This document shows positions 32,184-40,662 of a stretch of DNA of 40,662 bases, piece by piece. The stretch's first letter is position 1, and each line of letters begins with the position of its first letter. The DNA comes from Diphasiastrum complanatum. Taxonomy: Eukaryota; Streptophyta; Lycopodiopsida; Lycopodiales; Lycopodiaceae. The stretch covers positions 1-40,662 of the forward strand of contig MU835248.1 of NCBI GenBank assembly GCA_029204225.1, written 5' to 3'. The notes under the pieces were generated by a model. That model was not told the DNA's origin, ran no database searches, and saw only the letters and a list, made by a program, of their open reading frames with translations. Position numbers and translations under genes: made by a program.

Positions 32184-32333
32184 CTGTAGCTTTTCGAGTT
32201 TGAAAATTTCAGTCACCGCCAAAGATTGTTTGACAGCATCTGTGATCTGTGCCTTCTTTGATTGGATAAAATTGCAAACCATTTCTTGACTGGAGAGAGA
32301 AATCATTTGCTCTTTGCTCAGACTCATGTTTGC
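32184..32333 (-). CDS. TIG: Plastid trigger-factor-like protein, internal exon
   Basis: Exon of exactly 50 codons between TTCTGGCAG and CAG/GTTCTC. It reads ANMSLSKEQMISLSSQEMVC, then VKQSLAVTEIFKLEKLQ at its end. The KEQ...LSSQ...LAVTEIFKLEKL order matches the helical C-terminal domain of plant trigger factors, and the end leads in frame into YTEEEL of the next exon. No stops are present. Confidence 0.75.
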
Positions 32334-32429
32334 CTGCCAGAAATATATCTTCCTGTCTTAATTAACAAGAAAACTTGCATTGTATAAGACCATTTCTTTT
32401 CCAGCAAGAGATTCAGAGTCACAGTAGAG

Positions 32430-32512
32430 TGCTTGCTGGAGCATCAATGAGACTCATAGCATACATCTGTCGCCCTTGCTCCTCCAACAATGAATTTGGA
32501 ACATCAACTCTA
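32430..32512 (-). CDS. TIG: Plastid trigger-factor-like protein, upstream exon (3' border unclear)
   Basis: After an acceptor-like GGTTTAG, the minus strand reads RVDVPNSLLEEQGRQMYAMS. This closely fits the VDVPxSLFEEQGRQ motif at the start of the trigger-factor C-terminal domain. The downstream border is unclear: after LID the sequence CCAG/CAAGC stands where a GT donor is expected, and a TGA follows shortly. A mutated donor, GC-like splicing or a sequence error are possible. Exons for the N-terminal ribosome-binding and PPIase domains were not found up to 34 kb, so the gene may be a partial copy or have very long introns. Confidence 0.65.
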
Positions 32513-34249
32513 CTAAACCTTGAACTCAAAAACAAGACAATATTTCAGGCATTTTGCAGCAAATTATGGCTGTAAAGCCTGCCACTGATCTAGCTGTAAC
32601 ACTAATGTCTTCAGCACGCAAGAAGCAAGTGCCAACTATAGCCAGCTTCAGTTTGGTTGTGTTCTGCTGGAAAAAGGAAAAGAGCGAAATGAAAGAAACA
32701 ATCTTATTTATATTCTGTTCAGAAGTAAGTAGTCATTCTCAATGAAGCCAAATTATTATTTTCTGCAGCGAAAGGAGAAAGAGATAGGACATTGGCCTCA
32801 ATCACTTGGTTCGCAGTGCAAAAAGAAGACGTGCGTACTGTACTGACTTCTTTTCAGAAAAAGGTGCTAGCCCTCAAAATAATAAAATCCAGCATCTTAA
32901 TTTACATGGCATGTTTTTGTGTCCAAAGCATTGCCTGAAGGAATTTACTTCCATCTTTCAACGTAAGAACCTGTTTATGGCGTTGCTCCAAATTGAACCC
33001 TCAATAAAGAGAATAGGGCAAAGAGAACTCGTTGAAGATATTTTGTACCCTGATTTGAGTTTAATTAGTGCTGCTGAATTTCATCAAAAGGCTTTAAGCC
33101 TGATCAACGCTATATTTTGGGCACATTTTTCAAGTCCCCTGCTCATTAGTACCTGCTGAATTAAATAGAATTTTGGCCGTTCTGTGAAAAGCAGAGGCGC
33201 TTTCTCAAGGATTCATTGTTATGACTTATTACTAGATCTTGGAGAAAAGTTTCAGGGTCATGGCATATCTTTTGTCCAAACATAGTTGCAAATATTATTT
33301 TTCTACAGAGGAGACAAGTTTGGGAATTTTTTGACACTGTTATGACTTTCCCTTGGCTTCATTACTTTGATTACCATGCATTTATCAATTTTGTGTACAT
33401 TTAGGAAACATTTTTGGATTCATCAATCCAAAGTAGCAGGTAATTTTAACATTGGTGATACTGGAAGATAATGGGAAGGCTATAAAAGTTGGGCAAATAT
33501 TCCCTCCAAAGTCTGCTTATTACCATGCTATATTCCAGAAAATATGATTGGATTTATGCTTACAATCTATTCTTGAAGTCTAAGATCCCTTGCTATCAGC
33601 GACAAGATGGAGTGCAACTTTTAGCGGCTATATCTTTATTTTAAGGAAACTGAAAATGAATAGTTATGTCATATTGTTCTAGTGACAGATATGAAGCCAC
33701 CCTCTGGTCCTCATAAACTTTCAGGCACCGTCAACTTCTTTTTCACTTCTTATCACAACACACCAGACTGTCACACCTCTGAGTGTTGACAGATACTGAG
33801 GATAAACATATACTGTTTAGAACTAGAGGGTTTGTGGGGGTGCCACATTCATGCTATATGATCATTTGGGATCTTACTGTCATTGAAGCCAATGAATATA
33901 TGGGTTTTGACAAGGGCCCAATTTGCCAGTTAATCACCAAAATCAGGCCCAATCCAGTTGGTATTCATCTCACGGTAGTAGGTTTTGAGTTCCGTTAGCT
34001 TATTGAGCCCTTCGTTAGAAAGGTAATGCAAGGTGTATCGAGGCTATGTCTAGGAAAATATCTAACATAACCATTGGAGATGTGCAATCTTCAACCGTAT
34101 AGAGTCCAACCACCAAATGCCTAACAACATCCCTACTCATTTCGTCAACATCCAAGAGTCCGACCAGCTCACATGGACAAAACATATGTCAGCATTAGCT
34201 TTGAGGCATCTGTACAAAGACCAATGTGCTAAGTTTGTATCACTTTAAA
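32513..34249. other. No confirmed gene
   Basis: One plus-strand frame (32806-33159) contains LLQIEPSIKRIGQRELVEDI and LISAAEFHQKALSLIN, which looks protein-like but has no domain I know. A second (33783-33998) is short. The missing trigger-factor exons were looked for here on the minus strand and not seen. Confidence 0.35.
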
Positions 34250-34840
34250 TTCTTGAAGATTCAACATGTTTGGATTGCAACAACTGCTCCTGTTGAATCT
34301 AAGTTAAAGATCACAACTTTCTTTGGCTCAAAAGCTTGTTGATGTGAAACTTTTCAGGAGGCTCGTTGAAAGCCTCATCTATGCTATAACATCACTTTGT
34401 CCAAATATTTTCCTATGCTCAAGGGCACATTGAATTTTGGCCTTGAATACATAGCTCAAAGTGATCTTGTCTTGCAAAATTTGACTTGCAAATTGGGCAA
34501 GTGACATTGGAACCAAGAGATCAATTTATGCTTTTCTCACTTGGCTCAGGTGCAACATCATGGGGTAGCACGAAGCAGCCCATAGTAACACTCTCCTCCA
34601 CTGAAGATTACTTAAAAAACGTTTTCGAGAAGTTGAAATTTTCCAAGATGCAACTACTATTTTTTGTGATACCTTAAATTGCATCTCTACAAACTTATCA
34701 TAGAGTTCTTCATGCAAGGTACAGAAAATTTAAGCAAGAGAAAAAGAAGTTATTCATTTTTCTACAAATGATCAAGTCACTGATGTATTCCCTAAGGACT
34801 TTCCAAAGATAAATTCTAGAAGTTCTGAACTATCTTAGGT
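34250..34840 (+). pseudogene. Copia reverse-transcriptase end / RNase H remnant
   Basis: The plus strand, in mixed frames, reads APVESKLKIT, then LVDVKLFRRLVESLIYAI, FSLGSGATSWGSTKQPIVTL, SSTEDYLKN (the RNase H Glu region) and KEVIHFSTNDQVTDVFPKDF (the end of RNase H). Several shifts and stops occur and the RNase H middle part is missing. It is an old fragment of an element not otherwise present. Confidence 0.75.
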
Positions 34841-34921
34841 GTGTATGAGAAAGAAACTTGTAATGAAAACGCACCCATGTTTAGGGAAAAATTAATTGGC
34901 CGTTTGTAAGAACATTCGGAT

Positions 34922-35250
34922 GTTGCAAGGCTATTTTAGCGAAACAAGTATTAGAAAAAGGGGGAATCTTGCATGAATTTTTATAGCCAGCATTATGGGC
35001 TTATCGCACAGCCTACAAAATCTCTACTGGATTCACGCCATTTTAGTTGGTCTATGGTTTGGACGCAATCATGCCTTATGAGTTTGTGTTACCGACTTTG
35101 CGAATCCAAGCCACCTATAATTTGTGGCCAGAAGAGGCACTACGTGAACGATTGCCTGTATTGGAAAAACTGGAGGAGCATCGAGGATACGCCTACTGGC
35201 AGAACTGGGTAATTAAGCAGCAGCAGGCAAGATGGTTTGATAGTTTACTT
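34922..35250 (+). pseudogene. Gypsy integrase C-terminal fragment
   Basis: The plus strand reads KAILAKQVLEKGGILHEFL, a stop, PALWAYRTAYKISTGFTPF, a stop, then LVYGLDAIMPYEFVLPTLRI and LRERLPVLEKLEEHRGYAYW. This is the region after the catalytic Glu in a Ty3/Gypsy integrase (LWAYRTA and FxLVYGxEA motifs). It begins next to a 30-bp piece identical to the end of LTR F. Non-functional. Confidence 0.8.
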
Positions 35251-35394
35251 TTTGTTTTAAGAAAAATTATTGGTGTTTTAATTTTGAGATTAGGAGTTTT
35301 ACTTTGATGGGGAAGATCTGTATCAAATCGGCATGATATGGAATTCCTTAGGCAAACCAGGAATTTGACAAAAACGGACGAAAAGTGACAAGTA

Positions 35395-35520
35395 TGAAGC
35401 GGCTGGACAGCCTGCAAACAAAAGTGAGAGGGCTGAAAATGGGAGGAGGAAACGGATGAAAGAGATGAGGGAATTGGGCGCTGGAGAGCCTGCAAACAAG
35501 CTGGAAATGGGTGATAGAGG
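35395..35520. repeat. Imperfect repeat pair
   Basis: GCTGGACAGCCTGCAAACAA at about 35401 recurs as GCTGGAGAGCCTGCAAACAA at about 35482, with related purine-rich sequence around both. Two units of about 80 bp. Confidence 0.6.
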
Positions 35521-35534
35521 GTTGAAACTTGGGC

Positions 35535-35609
35535 GCCGGAAATAATTTGCCCAAAAAAAAAAAAAAAAAAATTTCCGGCCGCCAAATTTAGCGGAAGTAC
35601 TTCCGCTAA
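35535..35609. repeat. Foldback with A-run loop and a 22-bp palindrome
   Basis: Arms GCCGGAAAT (35535-35543) and ATTTCCGGC (35571-35579) enclose a run of about 19 A. Next to it, 35588-35609 is a perfect 22-bp palindrome with the core GCGGAAGTACTTCCGC. It could be the end of a small foldback or MITE-like element. Confidence 0.75.
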
Positions 35610-35785
35610 CTATCTACTAAAGCTCCGCCAAGGAAAATGCTTTTGATAGGAGATGGTCCTCCTCCAAACTGTGCTGAATGTTGTGAAGCAAAGAGACGAA
35701 AGCCCTCAGCAAAGAGAGAAAAATCAGCAAGGAAAATGGGCACCCAATCAAAAAATCAGATCTGAAATTCAGCAATCAGGAAAGT

Positions 35786-35797
35786 GCTCTGATACCA
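35786..35797 (-). other. Element F primer-binding site
   Basis: The minus strand reads TGGTATCAGAGC directly after the end of LTR F. The sequence downstream of it on the minus strand (toward 35610) has no gag. Confidence 0.9.
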
Positions 35798-36281
35798 AGT
35801 TAAGAATAGAGCCACAGTGATCTAGAGCTAAGCTATGAAAGCATCACATAAGCAAGACTTAAGCTATGAAAGCCAGCACATAAGCAAGACTCTAACCCTA
35901 GAAAGCAGAAAAGAGAGAGATTAAGGAGACTAAGAGAGAGATCAATATCATCAGCTGAATAACAAAATGACACAGTTTCCCTACTTATAGCCAAGAGGAA
36001 GCCCTAAAAAGCGAAGCTTCCGGTGGCTTGGGCCAACTGGGAGGGAAAATAGTGCGCCCTCCAAGAAGGCCCCCACTCTCCAGTAATATGTCCAAATGGC
36101 CTAATAATGAATAATAAGGCCAAAGGCCAACCATATAGTCTAAGTGTCACTAATGAATAAAAAAGGGCCCAAGGCCCGGTTATGCATAAAGTAAAGTAAA
36201 TGTAAATGGACGCGGCGAATGTAATGAGCCGAGTCCATAACTGTAGCCCCGGGGAAAAATTATTGGCCGTTTGTAAGAACA
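35798..36281 (-). repeat. Element F 5' LTR (484 bp)
   Basis: On the minus strand it begins TGTTCTTACAA at 36281 and ends TTCTTAACT next to the primer site, with the expected terminal CA changed to CT. The minus-strand TATA box CTATAAGTAG lies at 35981-35990. Downstream is a CT-rich leader and an imperfect repeat of CTTATGTGNTGGCTTTCATAGCTTA type. The first 30 bp recur at 34885-34914. Confidence 0.78.
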
Positions 36282-36800
36282 TTCGGATTTTGCCATCATC
36301 AACATACCTGGTGTTACTCACCAAGGCGTCTGTATCTTGCGGAGGATTGGTGGTTTCTTGCATCAAATCGACTGCGATTGTGAAATGTCGTGACAGGTCC
36401 CCGTATATGTCCTCATTCCGCTACTGTATGTCAGCCAAATCTCATGCCATTTCCTCTTCAGTTTCTGCTTCCTGCTGTTGCCTCAGGCTGAATGAGTCTG
36501 ATTGCACTTCCACATCCTCGCCCGGCAGGTCTGGTAGCGACATAATACTGCTTAATGCCATTCCTATAGGGAACTCTGTTGGAGTAACCATGACTCCTGA
36601 TTAGTACGCCGAACTTGTCACATATCTTTGTAGTATGTGCTCCCACTCACTATATTTCTTATTACTTTCTAAACATTTTTGTGAATGCATCATAAGAAAC
36701 CCATGCCACATGGAATCGGTGTGTACCATGCAAAGCCGCGTGAATCAGTCGTGAACGATTTCACTGAAATGTACTGCTCCATGTGCTTTTCCCAAAGATC
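36282..36800 (-). pseudogene. Acidic reading frame, unrecognised
   Basis: The minus strand in one main frame reads HSQKCLESNKKYSEWEHILQ, a stop, MVTPTEFPIGMALSS, LRQQQEAETEEEMA, a stop, DLADIQ, a stop, RNEDIYGDLSRHFTIAVDLM, and then DTDALVSNTRYVDDGKI up to LTR F. It is acidic and Gln-rich with three stops. It follows the LINE reverse transcriptase on the same strand, but I do not recognise it as part of a LINE. YVDD here lacks any reverse-transcriptase context. Confidence 0.4.
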
Positions 36801-38421
36801 ACCTGATTCATCCAGCGACAAAGCATTCCTAGGGTAGACGGTTGACACAAGCTCAACTTGTAATGAGCAATGATCGAGGAACAGAATCAAAGGCTTTCCT
36901 GAAGTCACACAAAACAACAGTAAACCCTCTCTTTCTGTTCTTAGCCTCCTCAATCAAGGCCAAGTAATGTGAAGATGTGCATCTTGTATAGTAGAATAAT
37001 GGGCCAAAAACTTGCCCTGGACCCATAGCAAGTAGTCTCCAAGTCTCCACATATGAACTCACAACAGCTAAAGTATAGTACCATATAGCTTCGCCAAGAC
37101 ATGCCCAATCATGATAGTGCGGTAGTTACTCGGAACCATTGGGTCACCATTCTTATGGATGGGGTGGATAATGTTAGTGCACCAAGCCGATGGGAAACCA
37201 GAAACAAACTGCAGAATAATAAGACGTGGCTATGGTGGATAATGTTAGTGCACCAAGACGATGGGAAACCAGAAAACAAACTGCGGAATTAAGAAGAGTG
37301 GCTATGGTGGGGGCAAGTAAGTCAGACTGCATAAGAAAGGAGTCTCATACTCGAGGTCTTCAATATCTCTGGCCTTATGGGACTTATCTTCTTACTGGCT
37401 GACAAGTACCATATCAGATGTGAAGAAGGAGAACTCAGATGGCGGTGGAGATATAGAGATATGTGAGTCTGGTGGCGATGGTATACCAAGCTAGTGGTAT
37501 AAGCCGTCCAAATGCGGAGGTCTTCCAGGAAGGTGGCGGAGAACGGGGAATGAACTCACGCCAAAGCACCCTGAGGAAGAACTAAAAAGAAGGTCAATAA
37601 GACGTTTACCTTCAGAATCATATAGGACGCTTTTTACGATGGTAAGAGCATCGAGAAGATCAAAGTAGATGTGGAGCATGGATAAGTGAATAGGTATAGA
37701 CTAATGAAGAGAACAGCACTCGGTATCATACCATGGAGGTGCAATGGTCGAGGTGTGTGTCAAGTTTTACTAGGATGGGATTTGGTAGGAAAAGTTAGTG
37801 AAGCAGCAGGTGTGGAGAGAGGTGGTGAGAAGAGCGGCCTGGATGTCGACAGGACTGTCATGAGGAAAGGAGTGTAAAAGCAAAGCCAAGGACTGCCGGA
37901 AATACTGGCATGTAAATGGGATCAAATGTGTATCTGGGTGCTCGGGGCAACCGTAGGTAGCGGAGATGAATGACTAGTGGGCAGAAGGTGACCGATATCG
38001 AAGGACGAGAAAGGACTGTGATCAGAAAGGGTGGTTGGGGAAACATGGAAGTCAGAGACTATGGGTGCAAAGGATGGTGACCCCATGAGATAGTCAACGA
38101 CACTATGTCCTCCACTGTGAGGATTGCATGTATAAATGTCTGAATGTGGTCAGCAGGGTAAGCTATTATAAATGGCTAGCTCATGTGCCTCTCCAAACTA
38201 TAGTAAGTGCTCACCATATGGAGTAGTAGGTCCCCAACTGTCCGCGGAAGTCCTGGTAACTCCCAGCATATCACTGTCAAGGGCATGAACACGAAGCTGA
38301 TCCGTGGTGTCAAAGAACTCTGTCTGCACGACGATGTCCGGGCATTAAAATCCCCAGTGAGGAAAATATGTGTAATAGATCCTAACACCACAGTAGGGCA
38401 AACACTAACTGATCCACCCAA
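36800..38421 (-). pseudogene. LINE retrotransposon: endonuclease and reverse transcriptase, broken
   Basis: From high to low coordinates on the minus strand: an apurinic-type endonuclease part with LTGDFNARTSSCRQ (about 38340-38370) and SDFHVSPTTLSDHSPF (SDH motif, about 37990-38060). A decayed linker follows. Then comes reverse transcriptase with SGFPSAWCTNIIHPIHKNGD and PSNYRTIMIGHVLAKLYG (about 37090-37220), and TVVLCDFRKAFDSVPRSLL (about 36860-36925). Many frameshifts and stops occur. The YADD catalytic motif and the C-terminus are missing. The endonuclease nicks target DNA and reverse transcriptase primes from the nick. This copy is inactive. No poly(A) tail or target duplication is seen. 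Confidence 0.82.
37164..37306. repeat. 71-bp tandem duplication within the LINE
   Basis: Copies at 37164-37234 and 37235-37306 both begin GTGGATAATGTTAGTGCACC and are nearly identical. The duplication repeats the GFPSAWCTNIIH part of the reverse transcriptase and breaks the frame. Confidence 0.9.
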
Positions 38422-38464
38422 CCTTGCCTACCCCCTGATATAGAGGAAGCCCCTCCTAGCCCAG

Positions 38465-38731
38465 TGTGAGGACTGGTAGCATGCAACTGCCAAGTGGCGG
38501 CCACGTGTCACTGACGTGGCCGACTGCACGTCGGGACCCAACTGGGGGCCCTATCCTACTGACAGGGTCCCAAGACTGTGTTAGGCCCGCCATAGCTATG
38601 GACCGTATTCGGGCACACTACTCACACTGTCTTGCCCTGTTGGTCGTGTATGATGCTGGACACGACCCTGATTGTGGTATCTGACCTATCTGTGTTCTCT
38701 AGAGTTCGGCACTGGTCACGAACTCGTAACA
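38465..38731 (-). repeat. Chromovirus G 3' LTR (outer end uncertain)
   Basis: On the minus strand the polypurine tract is followed by TGTTACGAGTTCG at 38731, the LTR start. GC-rich U3-like sequence follows. A possible outer end lies at TGTGAGGACT (38465), giving only about 267 bp, so the LTR may be truncated against the LINE. No partner is in the window. Confidence 0.6.
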
Positions 38732-38745
38732 CTCCCTCCCCCTTA
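38732..38745 (-). other. Chromovirus G polypurine tract
   Basis: The minus strand reads TAAGGGGGAGGGAG right before the LTR start. The TAA is also the stop codon of the pol frame, so coding and priming signals abut. Confidence 0.9.
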
Positions 38746-39252
38746 AGAACCGTCTTGGTCCTCTAAGACAAAGTCTGGAAAAATCTTGCGAAGGACGCTG
38801 CCTCTTTCCCAAGTGGCATTCTCAACAGGCTGATCATTCCACTTAACCAGATATTCTCGGTATAGAGTATGACGAGTCTGCGTCTCTCTACGATCAAGAA
38901 TCTCCTCTGGTTCATGTCGAGGTTGCTGAGGATCCAATGGGAGAACTAGAACACTGTCCCCTACCAGATTTTCTGATCTGGCTAAGGCTTTTCTTAACTG
39001 ACTTACATGAAAGACTGGAATAACCTTACTACTGTGTGGGAGTTCTAGTTCATAGGTGACCTCGCCTAGTCTCCTACTGATGGTAAAGGGACCACAATAG
39101 CTAGGAGACAACTTAGCACACACCCCTGATTTGAGGGTTTTGGAGTCAACTGGGACAGATTTTCTCACCAGCGGAGAACTGCACATCCCGTCTGTGCGGA
39201 TCTGCATAATGCCTGGCTCGATCCTGGGACTGCCTGATGCTACGCTTAGCAT
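38743..39252 (-). pseudogene. Chromovirus G integrase C-terminus and chromodomain
   Basis: The minus strand reads VCAKLSPSYCGPFTISRRLG, EVTYELELP and KVIPVFHVSQLRKAL (the GPY/F module of integrase). A chromodomain follows: EPEEILDRRETQTRHTLYRE, YLVKWNDQPVENATWE. Its aromatic cage positions (Tyr/Trp) are partly present. Chromodomains direct integration to marked chromatin, and this places G among the chromoviruses. The reading frame is shifted against the integrase core near 39150, so a joined protein is not made. The stop lies at the polypurine tract. Confidence 0.9.
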
Positions 39253-39735
39253 GTTCTATCATTTGGTTTAGGTCCTCTAAAAAGTTTCTGGCTGCTTCAA
39301 ATTTTTCTTGTTTAAACCCTACAGCTGTGGGTGCGTACATCAGCATAAATGGGCTGTATCCCGTAACTGAATGTTTGGTACTGTTGTAAGCAAACTCTAA
39401 TATCGAGAGATACTCCTCCCATTTAGTCTGCTTCTTGTTGACGTATGCACGAAGCATATCCTCCAGCACCTGATTTACCCTCTCTGTTTGACCGTCCGTC
39501 TGTGGATGGTCAGTGGTACTCATATTAAGTTTAGTATGGAGATGATGGAATACTGCCCTCCAAAAATTTCCATTAAACTGACTGTCCCGGTTGCTGACTA
39601 TGCCGGAAGGTAGACCGTACAATTTAAATAGCCTGTCTACAAACAACCTCGCTAACTCTGGAGCTCTAACGGTTGTTTTGGTCAGAATAAAATGAGCCAT
39701 TTTGGTCAGACGGTCAATTGTGACCCATATAGCGT
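39146..39735 (-). pseudogene. Chromovirus G integrase core
   Basis: The minus strand reads MAHFILTKTTVRAPELARLF, YGLPSGIVSNRDSQFNGNFW, HPQTDGQTERVNQVLEDMLR and FAYNSTKHSVTGYSPFMLMY. The Glu (GQTERVN) is present. The second catalytic Asp, normally SDRD, is Asn (SNRD), from a GAC to AAC change at a CpG. A single extra T at about 39735 (codons NPKG then TAA) separates it from the upstream frame. The enzyme is inactive. Core length is normal. Confidence 0.9.
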
Positions 39736-40662
39736 CATTACCCTTTTGGGTTTACTATAAAATCCATGGAGATACTCTCCCATTTACCAGCTGGTATTTC
39801 TAAGGGCTGCAACAACCCTCCTGCCTTTAAACGCTCTGCTTTGTTTACTTGACATTTCTGGCAACTGGTTACATACTGTTGGACGTCCTTTTTCATACTG
39901 GGCCAGAAAAATTGCCTACGAAGAAGCTCATAGGCCTTCTGTATGCCTGGGTGTCCCGCACTAGGATTGTCATGACATTCATATAGGACCTGCTGCCTAT
40001 AATCCTCTGAATTGGGGACACATACTCTATCTCTATAGAGCAAATACTCATCCTGAATGAAATACTGTTTCCATTTGAATCCTTGAGTCAACTGACCCTC
40101 AACCACTGGGGTTTGCTTGGGTAATACAGGCTCAGAATCAACGTCATCTGACGACGTATACTCGGACTCATCATCATCCTCAACAGAAGCTGCCGTATTC
40201 TTGGATGAACCGGCACCAGCCCCGGGAAGTGGTTCTAGAATCTGTAACTGTCTGCTCTGGACTGAGTTCCAGATAGTAGAGAAGAATGCATCATGCTGGC
40301 ACTTCCCTCTCAAGGACTCGAGTAACTCATTACGAATCTGAGTAAAACTCAGCTCGTTTATCATAGGCATTCTGCTAAGGGCATCTGCTACTGTATTGAA
40401 TTTCCCCCGTCTATATCTGATAGACATATCAAACTCTTGCATCAACTCTGCCCAACGAGCTTTCCGACCTCTAAGCTCAGGTTGATTGCAAAGGTATCTG
40501 ACACTTTCATGGTCTGTCAGGACCTCAAAGTTGGCACCATACAAATAATGCCTCCAAGTCTTAAAGGCATGGACTATAGAAAAGAGTTCCTTTTCATAGG
40601 CACTGTACCTAGTCTGAGCTGGCTCGAGTTTTTTACTCTCGAACGCAACTGGTCGTCCACCC
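39736..40662 (-). pseudogene. Chromovirus G RNase H and integrase zinc domain (runs off the window)
   Basis: The frame is open to the right edge. It begins within RNase H (PVAFESKKLEPAQTRYSAYE, ELFSIVHAFKTWRHYL, VLTDHESVRYL, ADALSRMP). It continues through an unusual acidic, Ser-rich linker (SVEDDDESEYTSSDDVDSEP, about 40115-40190). The HHCC zinc domain of integrase follows (HDNPSAGHPGIQKAYELLRR, CQKCQ), and then the first catalytic Asp (SMDFIVNPKG) before the frameshift. Polymerase, protease and gag lie outside the window to the right. The stop-free length suggests moderate age. Confidence 0.9.

Noticed and set aside
32806-33159. 117-codon plus-strand frame as a gene
   Set aside because: Protein-like in parts, but no domain, no start or splice context, and no neighbour to support it.
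35193-35585. 130-codon minus-strand frame with a poly-Phe start
   Set aside because: The Phe run is the A tract read backwards, and the rest is an anti-sense reading of repeat DNA and Gypsy integrase.
36206-36604. 132-codon plus-strand frame rich in Ser and Cys
   Set aside because: It is the antisense of the acidic minus-strand frame and LTR F, and its composition follows from that.

Overview
The window is nuclear DNA of a land plant. The evidence is a fragment of a spliced gene on the minus strand that looks like the plastid trigger factor (TIG), with clean intron borders, set among plant-type retrotransposons: Ty1/Copia elements primed by initiator-Met tRNA, Ty3/Gypsy chromoviruses, and a LINE. 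I cannot name the species. Nearly everything else is mobile DNA of different ages, much of it nested.

Layout. 1-371: Copia gag scrap (+). 372-4318: Copia element A (-), cut from integrase straight into its 3' LTR. 4.6-6.4 kb: a long broken minus-strand reading frame that I do not recognise. 6.4-8.9 kb: no gene, an orphan primer-binding site, and a degenerate repeat carrying a small hairpin. 8.9-10.8 kb: Copia element B (-), with a GA microsatellite in its LTR and a gag amplified as 486-bp direct repeats. 11.6-12.0 kb: Gypsy integrase scrap (-). 12.0-20.4 kb: a large plus-strand reading frame (coiled coils, then a globular part) ending at a polypurine tract and LTR of Gypsy element I. It is split by full-length Copia C (12600-18195, target duplication ATGGT) and a solo LTR (19492-20173, target duplication CAAAC). 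21.2-24.5 kb: Copia D (+) reverse transcriptase and RNase H with a third solo LTR inside (TCATT), then a 1.28-kb LTR. 24.9-27.9 kb: Copia E (+), a relative of C, cut off in the integrase. 28.8-32.5 kb: four trigger-factor exons (-), with a 3-kb intron full of repeat debris. 34.2-35.3 kb: Copia RNase H and Gypsy integrase scraps (+). 35.5-36.3 kb: a foldback and a Copia/Gypsy-type LTR F (-). 36.3-38.4 kb: a broken acidic frame and a LINE (-). 38.5 kb to the right edge: chromovirus G (-), with chromodomain, integrase, RNase H, polypurine tract and LTR.

The most unusual objects are these. Copia C looks mobile (intact duplication, LTRs about 97% alike by eye), yet its reverse-transcriptase core has been replaced by about 865 bp of unrelated sequence kept in frame. 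Element B has an in-frame multiplication of its gag domain. Element I carries a long unrecognised ORF between pol and LTR. An unrecognised 1.8-kb broken frame lies at 4.6-6.4 kb.

Most copies are dead. No tRNA, rRNA or CRISPR features were seen. All identity statements are by eye, and family names rest on motif recognition.
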